From Dallia pectoralis (lineage: Eukaryota; Chordata; Actinopteri; Esociformes; Umbridae): a stretch of 64,000 nt of DNA. Shown here in pieces: positions 39,028 to 51,900 of the stretch; the stretch's first letter is position 1, and every line of letters starts with the position of its first letter. A program made the translations under genes and the position numbers. Below the pieces are notes generated by a model that searched no databases, was not told where the DNA came from, and worked only from the letters and a program-made list of their open reading frames with translations. The stretch is taken from contig CM055737.1 in the NCBI GenBank assembly GCA_029465975.1, forward strand, positions 21,787,502 to 21,851,501. Direction: 5' to 3'.

Positions 39028-39112
39028 GAAGAGAGGGCGTAGTGGTTATTGCGCTGTTCTGAGGATCTGGGGGCACAGGTTCCAATCCCCCACCAGAGTT
39101 TTTAAGCTTTTT
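39028..39112 (+). mobile_element. short tRNA-derived SINE-like segment
   Basis: GGCGTAGTGGTTATTGCGCT resembles an A-box region and GGTTCCAATCCCC a B box. A T-rich tail follows. It is not a functional tRNA because no complete cloverleaf is evident. Confidence 0.4.
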
Positions 39113-40212
39113 TTTTGAATCTTTATTTTGAATCTTTTCTATTTTTGCCCACGTATGATGTAGTTAAAACAGCTAAACGTCAACATTTGCCGTAAATGCC
39201 ATGTAGTAGCTAATATTAAGAAATATGTTGTGCTTTTACTTTTTTGTCCCAGTCCTGGTCTTTTGGGTAATTAATGATACCTACTATCACCATTAATAAA
39301 AAGCTGTATAGTATTCCAATTGAAGTTCCGACTAATTGTACAATTGTAAATTCTAGTGAAATGCATCTGGTCGTTATCCAAGGGATTATGTTCGCCGAAT
39401 ACTGAATATTTACCATCCATGTGCCAAATGTCTGTCTCATTCCGCGCTCACAAGAGCACAAAGGTATTGGGAAAACATGACATGGATTTCAGGAGAAATA
39501 ACATTCGTTAATGTATTGGTTAATGCAAGTCCAATGGATTTGGGAAATGGACCGGCCGGGATTTGATATTTTCGGTGCTGAAAGGAACAATTATGTACTA
39601 GCAGTCACATCGATATTGCCCGCATAATCATACCGTATGATCAAATATTGGGGGGAAATTGTCCTTCTTTGAATATTGGGGGACGTGGTCCCCCTGTCCC
39701 CCTATAGGATTACGCCTATGACTGGGATAGAAACAAAGTCACAAAAATAAAGTGTGAAAACCTAGCTACACTCAATGTGTTATTTAGCCTTAAGCCTTGT
39801 GTGAGGAGTGACAATGTGAAATAAATTAATTGGCTTCATGTTACTTGCATCAGACTATCTTTTTCACATTTGTATAGACACACAGGCTTTGTGCAAATCC
39901 AGTGTAAGACAGCGTTGCTATATACTGTCTGATTCTTTGCTCTACTAATGATCGCCATAAACCAATTGCAGCATTACATTTGAGAAGTCCCTGGTTTTTC
40001 AATCCCACTGTTCATGGTGGACAAGCCATCAGATGTGATTTGCTGCAGCAAAAGGCAAACACTCCCCTGTTGCTCCAAAGAGCTGTCAAACCCACTTCGG
40101 TAAAGTTTTAAAAAAGTATGGCAGAATTTGTGAGGATTTATTGTTGAAAAACCGTCAGTGTTATTTTCTCCGTACCACAATGATTTCCTGAATATGTTTA
40201 CTTTGTTATTGT
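39113..40212. other. no gene recognised
   Basis: Unassigned. A minus-strand frame at 39216-39461 has one possible membrane span (LVGTSIGILYSFLLMVIVGI) but no splice or homology support. Confidence 0.3.
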
Positions 40213-40448
40213 ACTGTCACGGTGAGGTGGGTTGAGGTAGAACACAGACGCAGTGCTGGCGTGAAATATAATTGTCCTTAATTAAACTTGCCGTGACAAA
40301 AGAAAAGGACAAACTGCGGCACCAACCCAAGACACAAGGACAGTGGGTAAACCAGAACGCAATAAAGCTCCCAATTAAAGGCAACGCAGAACAACAGCCT
40401 CGAATTACGAACCACCAAAACCTAAATGCAGAGAGATGTCTAGAGCAT
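40213..40448 (-). mobile_element. LTR-like repeat fragment cut by a gap
   Basis: Starts TGTCACGGTGAGG and shows the ACACAGACGCAGTGCTGG style of fish repeat ends. The remainder is lost in the adjacent N run. No complete structure is visible. Confidence 0.35.
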
Positions 40449-40948
40449 NNNNNNNNNNNNNNNNNNNNNNNNNNNNNNNNNNNNNNNNNNNNNNNNNNNN
40501 NNNNNNNNNNNNNNNNNNNNNNNNNNNNNNNNNNNNNNNNNNNNNNNNNNNNNNNNNNNNNNNNNNNNNNNNNNNNNNNNNNNNNNNNNNNNNNNNNNNN
40601 NNNNNNNNNNNNNNNNNNNNNNNNNNNNNNNNNNNNNNNNNNNNNNNNNNNNNNNNNNNNNNNNNNNNNNNNNNNNNNNNNNNNNNNNNNNNNNNNNNNN
40701 NNNNNNNNNNNNNNNNNNNNNNNNNNNNNNNNNNNNNNNNNNNNNNNNNNNNNNNNNNNNNNNNNNNNNNNNNNNNNNNNNNNNNNNNNNNNNNNNNNNN
40801 NNNNNNNNNNNNNNNNNNNNNNNNNNNNNNNNNNNNNNNNNNNNNNNNNNNNNNNNNNNNNNNNNNNNNNNNNNNNNNNNNNNNNNNNNNNNNNNNNNNN
40901 NNNNNNNNNNNNNNNNNNNNNNNNNNNNNNNNNNNNNNNNNNNNNNNN
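40449..40948. other. assembly gap (500 N)
   Basis: Fixed-size placeholder between the two host genes. The true length is unknown and missing exons could lie here. Confidence 0.99.
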
Positions 40949-41744
40949 GACGGCAGCCATATTGCTCTTAGAACACACACCACACACCAGCTTACTGGTG
41001 GAGAGAGCGGTGATGATGAAGCCAATTAGTGTATATGGGGATGATTAGGTGGCCATGATGGAAAGAAGGACAAGGGCAGATTTGGCAAGGATGCCGGGAG
41101 TTACACCTACTCTTCATCGAAGGACATCCTGGGGTTTTAATGACCACAGGGTCAAGGCCTCGGTTTAACGTCTCATCCGAAGGACGGTGCTTTTAGACAG
41201 TATAGTGTCCCCGTCATTAATGCCTCGATAAATGTTTCATCTGAATGATGTTCATGGTAGGGCAGTTGACCTGACGTTAAAGCAAGTGGTCTATTATCAA
41301 AGTTATGGGATTTAGGTATTGATCTTTATTTTATTCACAGGTAAAAGCTAAGTAATTTCACCTTGACTTTTTTGGAGCTCTTCATAGTTCTTCTTTTCCA
41401 GGTTTTGTTTTTTTGGTTGCAATGCAATTGGCGTTTTGCCAGTACAAAATAAATAAATTATGCACTTTTAACACGCTCCTTAACATAGAATTCACGGAGA
41501 ATCCCCATAGACATCCCTGCAAAGTCTTCTTTTAAAAATTGTAATGCAACAGAGAGAAAACAGGGAGTGTTCATGTTCTCTATCGACTGCAGATTCAGAT
41601 AAATATAACGTGTGTGTTTTTCTGGCAGGTTTTTCATTAATGAGGTATGGGGTATTGAATATAAATCAAACTTTACACTTGATCTAATAAAGTGAAGAAT
41701 GGGCGGATTATTTGAATGGACGGTAAACACAGTAACCAGCGGGG
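40949..41744. other. upstream flank of lgi2 with a dispersed repeat
   Basis: Positions about 41,090-41,220 (CATCCGAAGGACGGTGCTTT and AGTGTCCCCGTCA) resemble a common fish dispersed repeat. The rest is unassigned; a 90-codon minus frame at 41458-41730 has no known domain. Confidence 0.35.
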
Positions 41745-42715
41745 AGAATCTGCAGCAGAATCTGCTTATGTCAAGTGTTCAGGACATTCCACTGCCGCAT
41801 TATAAACAGACAGAATCTGCTTATGTCAAGTGTTCAGGACATTCCACTGCCGCATTATAAACAGACAGAATCTGCTTATGTCAAGTGTTCAGGACATTCC
41901 ACTGCCGCATTATAAACAGACAGAATCTGCTTATGTCAAGTGTTCAGGACATTCACTGCCGCATTATAAACAGACAGAATCTGCTTATGTCAAGTGTTCA
42001 GGACATTCACTGCCGCATTATAAACAGACAGAATCTGCTTATGTCAAGTCAGGACATTCCAGTATAAACAGACAGAATCTGCTTGTCAAGTGTTCAGGAC
42101 ATTCCACTGCCGCATTATAAACAGACAGAATCTGCTTATGTCAAGTGTTCAGGACATTCCACTGCCGCATTATAAACAGACAGAATCTGCTTATGTCAAG
42201 TGTTCAGGACATTCCACTGCCGCATATAAACAGACAGAATCTGCTTATGTCAAGTGTTCAGGACATTCCACTGCGCATTATAAACAGACAGAATCTGCTT
42301 ATGTCAAGTGTTCAGGACATTCCACTGCCGCATTATAAACAGACAGAATCTGCTTATGTCAAGTGTTCAGGACATTCCACTGCCGCATTATAAACAGACA
42401 GAATCTGCTTATGTCAAGTGTTCAGGACATTCCACTGCGCATGCCAAACAGACAGAATCTGCTTATGTCAAGTGTTAGGACATTCCACTGCGCATTATAA
42501 ACAGACAGAATCTGCTTATGTCAAGTGTTCAGGACATTCCACTGCCGCATTATAAACAGACAGAATCTGCTTATGTCAAGTGTTCAGGACATTCCACTGC
42601 CGCATTATAAAACAGACAGAATCTCAACATGTCAAGTGTTCAGGACATTCCACTGCCGCATTATAAACAGACAGAATCTGCTGTCAAGTGTTCCAGACTG
42701 GCGCATTCTAGACAG
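41745..42715. repeat. minisatellite, 55-bp unit, about 17 copies, upstream of lgi2
   Basis: The unit contains TGCTTATGTCAAGTGTTCAG, GACATTCCACTGCCGCATTA and TAAACAGACAGAATC. It ends only about 60 bp before the lgi2 start codon, so it occupies the expected 5' UTR or proximal promoter. Copies are very similar, with single-base indels. It is not a CRISPR array because there are no unique spacers. Confidence 0.96.
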
Positions 42716-42773
42716 ACAGAGCGGTCAGACCGATCCAGATACAGTGAATTTTCTCTCTGTCATTGTCATTTAA

Positions 42774-42967
42774 ATGTTCCGGATAATCGCCATGTTGGTT
42801 AAGTATTGGTTATGGATACATGCTATTCTACTGTGTCTCGGTCATGGCACTCTAGCGGCACCTAAAAAGGTGTTTAAATGTCCTTCGGGATGCTCCTGCT
42901 CCAAGGAGACCATTATCTGCGTTGGGACCTCTAGTATTCCTGAGTATCACAACGACATCAACTCGTT
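42774..42967 (+). CDS. lgi2: lgi2 exon 1: signal peptide and LRR N-cap
   Basis: An in-frame TAA directly precedes the ATG at 42774. A second ATG at 42792 has the better context (GCCATG) and leaves a compact signal peptide, MLVKYWLWIHAILLCLGHG, so it may be the true start. The LRRNT cysteines lie at residues 36, 40, 42 and 49 counted from the first Met (CPSGCSC...C). After GTSSIP the sequence reads EYHNDINSL; family members have a residue more here (RTIPNDI-like), which suggests small indels. The donor is GTAAAG, phase 2. Confidence 0.85.
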
Positions 42968-45900
42968 GTAAAGTATTGCACACGATTTCTGACTATTTGA
43001 ACCAGATGAAATAAAGGTATATTAGTGCGTTATAGAATGCAGCAGAAAGGAGAAGTTAGAAAATAACTGAATATTTAATTCAAGGTTAGAAATGTACCCC
43101 AATGCTGAATTGAGAAGAGTAATAATGCTGTATTGAGATAACGTATATTAATAATGCTGTATTGAGATAACGTATAGTAATAATGCTGTATTGAGATAAC
43201 GTATAGTAATAATGCTGTATTGGGATAACTGTATTGAGATAACGTATACTAATAATGCTGTATTGGGATAACTGTATTGAGATAAATATACTAATAATGC
43301 TGTATTGAGATAACGTATAGTAATAATGCTGTATTGAGATAACGTATAGTAATAATGCTGTATTGAGATAACTTATCGTAATAATGCTGTATTGGGATAA
43401 CTGTATTGAGATAAATTATAGTAATAATAATGCTGTATTGTGTCACGATTGGTGTGGTGGCGTTGCTACACGGACATATTTCGGTGATGCACTTCCTTGT
43501 TTCACTTCCGTGTTTACGTTTGTCTCACGGCTGTTTGCACTTGTAATCAATGGGATATAAGAGGGTTGCGAGCAGTGCACTCGTTGCTTCGCATTGTTCT
43601 ATGTCACATTGTTTGTAGAGGTGAGTGTTTTTGCAACACGTTAGAATTGTTGTTTGAAGGTGCTTGTTTTAAGTCGCTATATGCGCATTTTCCTTTCATT
43701 CGACCTACGTGTTTTTGTCGCCGTTTACGGTTTGTTTTGAGTTTGCTTGTCCTGTAATAAACCTGATCGAAACGGATATACGGCTCCTGCACATGGCTTC
43801 ATCCACACTACACCCATCCAGTCGTGATAGAATGCGAAGCCCACAAAGAAGCCAGCGGAGCCAGCAGACGGTGAGTGGATTCCTCGGGGGGGCAAGCTAT
43901 AGCGCCCCGAAGGATGAAGCTCACCGTCGCACCACGGAGCAGTGGGACTGGGGTAAGCCGGAGACGCCCGAAGAGGAGTATAGGCGCCTCCGTGCTTACT
44001 TCGGGTATGAGCCACCGATGCAGCTATCAGGGCTGAGTACACCGGGTCCGCGGTCCCTCCCGGAGGAAGGCAAGAGGGCACCCCGAAGGCGTCCCAAGAA
44101 GGTTTTTGGGGGGGAGCTAAGGAGGTGTTCCGGGAGGACCGCGGAGAGAGCACCCACGGTCCTGGTGCTGCAGGAACGGCCCCCACTGCTCCGGGGCTGC
44201 AGACAGGGGAGGAAAACCCCTGGAGCTACAGCCACAACCCCCGCCGTGGGAAGACCCTTTTCTGCCGCCGACGACAGGGACAGAAAAACCCCCGGAGGGG
44301 TTGGATGACCAGCCCACGGCCATTATTAGGACGTGGTGGAGGACATGGCTGGATTTACAGGAGCCAGCGCCTGAGATGGTCGCCACCACGCTTGCGCCTG
44401 AGATGGTCGCCGTCACGCCAGCGTTCACGATGGTTGCTGCCGTCACGCCAGCGCTCAAGATGGCTGCCGTCGTCCCGCCGGCGCTCAAGATGGCTGTTGC
44501 CGTCCCGCCAGCGCCCAAGATGGCTCCCGCCGTCACGCCAGCGCTCAAGATGGCTGTTGCTGTCACGCCAGCGCCCAAGATGGCTGCCGTCGTCCCGCCA
44601 GCGCCCAAGATGGCTACCGTCGTCCCGCCAGCGCCCAAGATGGCTGCCGCCGTCACGCCAGCGCCCACGATGGCTCCCGCCGTCCCGCCAGCGCTCAAGA
44701 TGGCTGTTGCCGTCACGCCAGCGCTCAAGATGGCTGCCGTCACGCCGCGCCCGATGGCTCCCGCCGGCGCTCAAGATGGCTGTCCCGCCAGCGCTCAAGA
44801 TGGCTGTTCCCGCCAGCGCCCAAGATGGCTACCGTCGTCCCGCCAGCGCCCAAGATGGCTGCCGCCGTCACGCCAGCGCCCACGATGGCTCCCGCCGTCC
44901 CGCCAGCGCTCAAGATGGCTGTTGCCGCCACGCCAGCGCTCAAGATGGCTGCCGTCGTCCCGCCGGCGCTCAAGATGGCTGTTGCCGTCACGCCAGCGCC
45001 CACGATGGCTCCCGCCGTCACGCCAGCGCTCAAGATGGCTGTTGCTGTCACGCCAGCGCCCAAGATGGCTGTTGCTGTCACGCCAGCGCCCAAGATGGCT
45101 GCCGTCGTCCCGCCAGCGCCCAAGATGGCTGCCACCGTCACGCCAGTGTCCACAATGGCTGCCGCATCGCCGCCCACAATGGCTGCCGCATCGCCGCCCA
45201 CAATGGCTGCCGCATCGCCGCCCACAATGGCTGCCGCATCGCCGCCCACAATGGCTGCCGCATCGCCGCCCACAATGGCTGCCGCATCGCCGCCCACAAT
45301 GGCTGCCGCATCGCCGCCCACAATGGCTGCCGCATCGCCGCCCACAATGGCTGCCGCATCGCCGCCCACGATGGCTGCCGCATCGCCGCCCACAATGGCT
45401 GCCGCATCGCCGCCCACAATGGCTGCCGCATCGCCGCCACAGGCCGCGCCACGATGGCCGCCGCCCGCCCACGATGGCCGCCGCGCGCCCACGATGGCCG
45501 CCGCCCGCGCTCCGCTCACGATGGCCGGCGCCACGCTACGCTCACGATGGCCGCCGCCCTACGCTCACGATGGCCGCCGCCACGCTACGCTCACGATGGC
45601 CGCCGCCGCTCTCGCTCACGATGGCGCCGCCACGCTCCGCTCACGATGGCCGCCGCCCGCTCGCTCACGATGGCCGCCGCCCACTCGCTCACGATGGCGC
45701 CGCCACGCCTCCGCTCACGATGGCCGCCGCCACTTCCGCTCACGATGGCCGCCGCCCACTCTCGCTCACGATGGCCGCCCCCGCCACTCGCTCACGATGG
45801 CCGCCGCCACGACCGCTCACGATGGCCGCCGCCCGCCTCCGCTCACGATGGCCGCCGCCCACGACACCGCCCACGATGGCCGCCGCCACTGCGCCCCGAT

Positions 45901-48900
45901 GGCCGCCGCCACGCAGGCGCCCACGATGGCCTCCGCCACCACGTCGCCCACGACGGCGGACTCTGAGCCGCACAAGATGGCGGACTCTGGGCCGCACAAG
46001 ATGGCGGACTCTCAGCCGCACTAGATGGCGGTCTCTCTGCCGCACTAGATGGCGGTCTCTCTGCCGCACTAGATGGCGGTCTCTCTGCCGCACTAGATGG
46101 CGGCCTCTCAGCCACCGAGGCCTTTTCAGGGCTGGACCTGCGGTCCTGGACTGACCCTTTTGGGTTTGACTGCGGGTTCTCTCCCTGTTGCTCCCTTGTT
46201 TTGGTTTTGTGTTTCCGTTCGGCTATCTGGGGAGCTAGCCTTTTAGTGGGGGATACTGTCACGATTGGTGTGGTGGCGTTGCTACACGGACATATTTCGG
46301 TGATGCACTTCCTTGTTTCACTTCCGTGTTTACGTTTGTCTCACGGCTGTTTGCACTTGTAATCAATGGGATATAAGTGGGTCGCGAGCAGTGCACTCGT
46401 TGCTTCGCATTGTTCTATGTCACATTGTTTGTAGAGGTGAGTGTTTTTGCAACACGTTAGAATTGTTGTTTGAAGGTGCTTGTTTTAAGTCGCTATATGC
46501 GCATTTTCCTTTCATTCGACCAAGTACGTGTTTTTGTCGCCGTTTACGGTTTGTTTTGAGTTTGCTTGTCCTGTAATAAACCTGATCGAAACGGATATAC
46601 GGCTCCTGCACATGGCTTCATCCACACTACACCCGACGAGTCGTGACAACTTTATTGAGATAACTGTATTGAGATAATACAGCATTATTACTATAAGATA
46701 TCTCAATACCAGTTATCTCAATACAGCATTATTACTATAAGTTGAGATAACTGTATTGAGATATTTTAAGCATATCCGCAGAAATATTCAGTGTTTCCCG
46801 TTATAATATGTCAATTTTCTCCTATAGGAGCATAGTAAATGGATCTCTGTCAGAAATCCCAGAGGCCATGTTCTCCCTCATGCCCTCACTGCAGTTGCTG
46901 TAAGTAGCAGTAGCATCTAGATTTTCGTTATTGTATTATCATGTAAAAAAATAAACAAGTATTGGACAGTCACGGTTGAAATGCAGTATTCTGCATTTGG
47001 AATGCAGTACAGCATTTATGCAATTATTGAATCCCGAAATAACACAACCAACTGCAGTTATTGCCCTTTTACATCAGTTTCATTATATTTGTAAAATTAT
47101 CAAATCATATTTTGTGTTATGATTCCCTATTAATAGATACATAACGGCCTTTGTGTTTGGTTATAGCTTGAATTGTGTCTAGCTAAGGTCCCATTACTCA
47201 CTCAATGGCTGTGTGATTTGTCATGGATATTTTCATGTAGCCATTAAATATTTTAAAGGGACGTTTGGGATTATGACAATAACACCTTTTATCTAATGGA
47301 TTTCTACATTGACAAATGTATGTTCTGAGTGCAATTTTAAGAATGTTGTTTACTTCGTTGCAGTAATGCTAGTTAGTTGCCTTAAATGGATTCTAACTAT
47401 ATACATAAACATTAAGTTTGCAAATGGTTGTCATTGGCAATATCTCAAACTACTTTAGTGTCTGTTATTTACTTCAAACTAAAACACAGGAAGACCCTCA
47501 CATTCCTCACTATATTGATATGTACCTTGTGCCTCACATTCCTCACTATATTGATATGTACCTTGTGCCTCACATTCCTCACTATATTGATATGTACCTT
47601 GTGCCTCACTATGTTAATATGTACCTTGTGCCTCACTATGTTAATATGTACCTTGTGTCTCACTATGTTAATATGTACCTTGTGCCTCACTATGTTAATA
47701 TGTACCTTGTGTCTCACTATGTTAATATGTACCTTGTGCCTCACTATGTTAATATGTACCTTGTGCCTCACTATGTTAATATGTACCTTGTGCCTCACTA
47801 TGTTAATATGTACCTTGTGCCTCACTATGTTAATATGTACCTTGTGCCTCACTATGTTAATATGTACATTGTGCCTCACTATATCAATATGTACCTTGTG
47901 CCTCACTATGTTTATATGTACCTTGTGCCTGACTATGTTAATATGTAACTTGTGTCTCACTATGTTAATATGTACCTTGTGCCTCACTATGTTAATATGT
48001 ACCTTGTGCCTCACTATGTTAATATGTACCTTGTGCCTCACTATGTTAATATGTACCTTGTGCCTCACTATGTTAATATGTACCTTGTGCCTGACTATGT
48101 TAATATGTACCTTGTGCCTCACTATGTTAATATGTACCTTGTGTCTCACTATGTTAATATGTACCTTGTGCCTCACTATGTTAATATGTACCTTGTGTCT
48201 CACTATGTTAATATGTACCTTGTCCCTCACTATGTTAATATGTACCTTGTGCCTAACTATGTTAATATGTACCTTGTGCCTCACTATGTTAATATGTACC
48301 TTGTGCCTCACTATGTTAATATGTACCTTGTGCCTCACTATGTTAATATGTACCTTGTGCCTCACTATGTTAATATGTACCTTGTGTCTCACTATGTTAA
48401 TATGTACCTTGTGCCTCACTATGTTAATATGTACCTTGTGCCTCACAATGTTAATATGTACCTTGTGTCTCACTATGTTAATATGTACCTTGTGCCTAAC
48501 TATGTTAATATGTACCTTGTGCCTCACTATGTTAATATGTACCTTGTGCCTCACTATGTTAATATGTACCTTGTGCCTCACTATGATAATATGTACCTTG
48601 TGTCTCACTATGTTAATATGTACCTTGTGCCTCACTATGTTAATATGTACCTTGTGCCTCACTATGTTAATATGTACCTTGTGCCTCACTATGTTAATAT
48701 GTACCTTGTGCCTCACTATGTTAATATGTACCTTGTGCCTCACTATGTTAATATGTACCTTGTGCCTCACTATGTTAATATGTTCCTTTGTGCCTCACTA
48801 TGTTAATATGTACCTTGTCCCTCACTATGTTAATATGTACCTTGTGCCTCACTATGTTAATATGTACCTTGTGCCTCACTATGTTAATATGTACCTCGTC

Positions 48901-51900
48901 CCTCACTATGTTAATATGTACCTTGTGCCTCACTATGTTAATATGTACCTCGTGCCTCACTATGTTAATATGTACCTTGTGTCTCACTATGTTAATATGT
49001 ACCTTGTGCCTAACTATGTTAATATGTACCTTGTGCCTCACTATGTTAATATGTACCTTGTGCCTCACTATGTTAATATGTACCTTGTGCCTCACTATGT
49101 TAATATGTACCTTGTGTCTCACTATGTTAATATGTACCTTGTGCCTCACTATGTTAATATGTACCTTGTGCCTCACTATGTTAATATGTACCTTGTGCCT
49201 CACTATGTTAATATGTACCTTGTGCCTCACTATGTTAATATGTACCTTGTGTCTCACTATGTTAATATGTACCTTGTGCCTCACTATGTTAATATGTTCA
49301 TTGTGCCTCACTATGTTAATATGTACCTTGTACCTTACTATGTTAATATGTACCTTGTGCCTCACTATGTTAATATGTACCTTGTGCCTCACTATGTTAA
49401 TATGTACCTTGTGCCTCACTATGTTAATATGTACCTTGTGCCTCACTATATCAATATGTACCTTGTGCCTCACTATGTTAATATGTACCTTGTGCCTCAC
49501 TATGTTAATATGTACCTTGTGTCTCACTATGTTAATATGTACCTTGTGCCTCACTATGTTAATATGCCTTGTGCCTCACTATGTTAATATGTACCTTGTG
49601 TCTCACTATGTTAATATGTACCTTGTGTCTCACTACGTTAATATGTACCTTGTGCCTCACTATGTTAATATGAAGGACGTGTAGCTGGTTATTTATTATT
49701 TTTTGCATCTGGAAGTTACATTTGCTATTGAAATGTGCTGTGATTTTTATTGATGACTTAAATCTAAACAGATTTAAAAACATGATTCTGTTTAAGGCTT
49801 CTCAATTCAAATTCGCTGACAACCATCAAAGACGATGCATTCTATGGTCTTCCTCATCTGGAATACTTGTGAGTATTTCGTTCAAATAATGTGTGTGCCT
49901 CTGGTCAGACAACTGGTTGTGCAGTAACACACCCTCGTCTGAAACACATTGCAGGTGGCCTATGTAGAACTTATGTAATGATTGGGTTCCATTGGTTCTG
50001 ACTGTATTTAATGCTCTACCTACCCATGGTATTATTTTCCTTGTGTATAATAATAGCCGCAGTAACACAACACACCCACGTACGGCATCGATGTAACTCA
50101 ACTCATTACTTAATTACAGATTCATTGAAGGCAACAAGATTGAGACCATCTCCAAAAATGCCCTCAGAGGTCTCAGAGATGTGACGCATTTGTAAGTCAG
50201 CTGCCATCTCCATAATCTCTGTTCCCATCCCATCATCGATTTTCTAACATTGTAGTAATTGTTATCCCTACAATTTCAAAAAAAAAAAAATCTTTTCTTT
50301 ACCATCTAAATCCTCTTTATATTCTCTACCGTATTTATCATCTATAGTATCTTGATTCTCTGACACCTTTGTTTTCTACTACCTGCAAGATTTGTACCAA
50401 ATGTATTAGCTTTCAGTTCTATCCTTTATCTTTTCCTTTACACTAGAATATTTCTCCATGATGACATATGTTTGTCTTCCTGTCTCCTGACTCTTTGGCT
50501 CTCACAGGTCACTGGCTAACAACAAAATGAAGTCTTTGCCAAGGGATCTCTTCTATGATCTTGACTCCTGTTAGAGCTGTGAGTTATTTTATTTTTTTCA
50601 TCTCAAGGGCCAAATAAGACTTTGAACTTTGTTCGAGGGCTGCATATATTCAAAATTTGTAAAACAATATTGCAGAACACAAAGGGCAGCCATCAGAAAT
50701 GTCCCTTCTGTGCGTATCACAGTCTCCTAAAACAACCACAGGGCAGTAAATACAATAACCATGGTTATTACTTTTGTAAAGTGTTTCCGTGATATCTAAC
50801 ACATAATTGCAATAAATCCAAGCACTCCCAGGACAAAATGCTTAATCGCTGGAAGGAGACACTCTGCTGAGTTCAACCTTGATTGAGCTCTCAGGTACCC
50901 AAGATGCAGTGCAAGGAGGCGAGGCCATATAAACTACCCCCTGATCCTGGACGAGGCTAGCCCATTGCACTGATCCTAATAGTAGGAAATACTACTTGTC
51001 TTTATTAATGGCAACACTTAGAACCAATTTGAGGGTTAGCACCTCTAAATCTGAGGCCATGACTCTCAGCAGGAAACCGGTGGAGTGCCAGTTGAGGTGG
51101 TTCGGGCATCTAGTACGTATGCCACCTGGGCGCCTCCCTAGGGAGGTGTTCAGGGACGTCCCGCTGGGAGGAGACCTCGGGAAGACCCAGGACTAGGTGG
51201 AGAGATTATATCTCCACACTGGCCTGGGAACGCCTCGGGATTCCCCAGTCAGAGCTGGCTAATGTTGCCCGGGAAAGGGAAGTTTGGGGTCCCCTGCTAG
51301 AGCTGCTACCCCCGCGACCAGACCCCGGATAAGCGGTTGAAGATGAGAACCAATTTGCTGCGTTATGTTTCACTTAACTCATGACATTTAGTCCAGTCCA
51401 AAGTAGCATAAATGTGTACATATTCCCTCTGAATGCACTGACTGTGACTTTAGCTCTGCCTTCTAAGTGATCACATACTACATTACTGTGACTTTAGATC
51501 CGCCTTCTAAGGGATCACATTCTACATTACTGTGACTTTAGCTCCGCCTTCTAAGTGATCACATGCTCCATGACTGTGACTTTAGCTCCGCCTTCTAAGT
51601 GATCACGTACTACATTACTGTGACTTTAGCTCCGCCTTCTAAGTGATCACATGCTCCATGACTGTGACTTTAGCTCCGCCTTCTAAGTGATCACGTACTA
51701 CATTACTGTGACTTTAGCTCCGCCTTCTAAGTGATCACATGCTCCATGACTGTGACTTTAGCTCCGCCTTCTAAGTGATCACATGCTCCATGACTGTGAC
51801 TTTAGCTCCGCCTTCTAAGTGATCACATGCTCCATTACTGTGTATTCATTCTCTCCACCTTGTAAGGGATTTGTGAGGCAACATTTTTCAGTGTGACTGC

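Larger units (their letters stand above)
43441..46648 (+). mobile_element. non-autonomous LTR retroelement, copy C (3.2 kb), in lgi2 intron 1
   Basis: LTRs are 43441-43829 and 46257-46648, starting TGTCACGATTGGTG and ending CGTGAYA. It inserted into the 29-bp minisatellite: TATTG precedes the 5' LTR (43436-43440) and TATTG-AGATAAC resumes at 46653 after four extra bases (ACTT). The polypurine tract is AGTGGGGGATAC. The interior has a leader ORF, long ATGGC arrays and the tail shared with copy B; no gag-pol. The first 60 bp of its LTRs match copy B closely, but the middle and 3' parts differ, so the two are related subfamilies. Same transcriptional direction as lgi2, so its polyadenylation signals could truncate the host transcript. 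Confidence 0.9.

Noticed and set aside
39028..39100. Possible tRNA gene
   Set aside because: Box-like motifs only; imperfect arms and a T-rich tail fit a SINE fragment.
39216..39461. Small membrane protein on the minus strand
   Set aside because: One hydrophobic stretch in an AT-rich region, with no homology, conserved start context or splice evidence.
41745..42715. Regular direct repeats that could be taken for a CRISPR array
   Set aside because: Units of 55 bp are head to tail without unique spacers, and the context is a vertebrate gene.
44117..46262. Long alanine/proline or arginine-rich ORFs on both strands in copy C
   Set aside because: They are array translations; overlapping frames on both strands are equally long, so length gives no coding evidence. 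Kept only as a hypothesis in the findings.
47428..49587. 719-codon plus-strand ORF and 433-codon minus-strand ORF
   Set aside because: Both are translations of the 27-bp minisatellite in lgi2 intron 2; the unit length is a multiple of three, so open frames are automatic.
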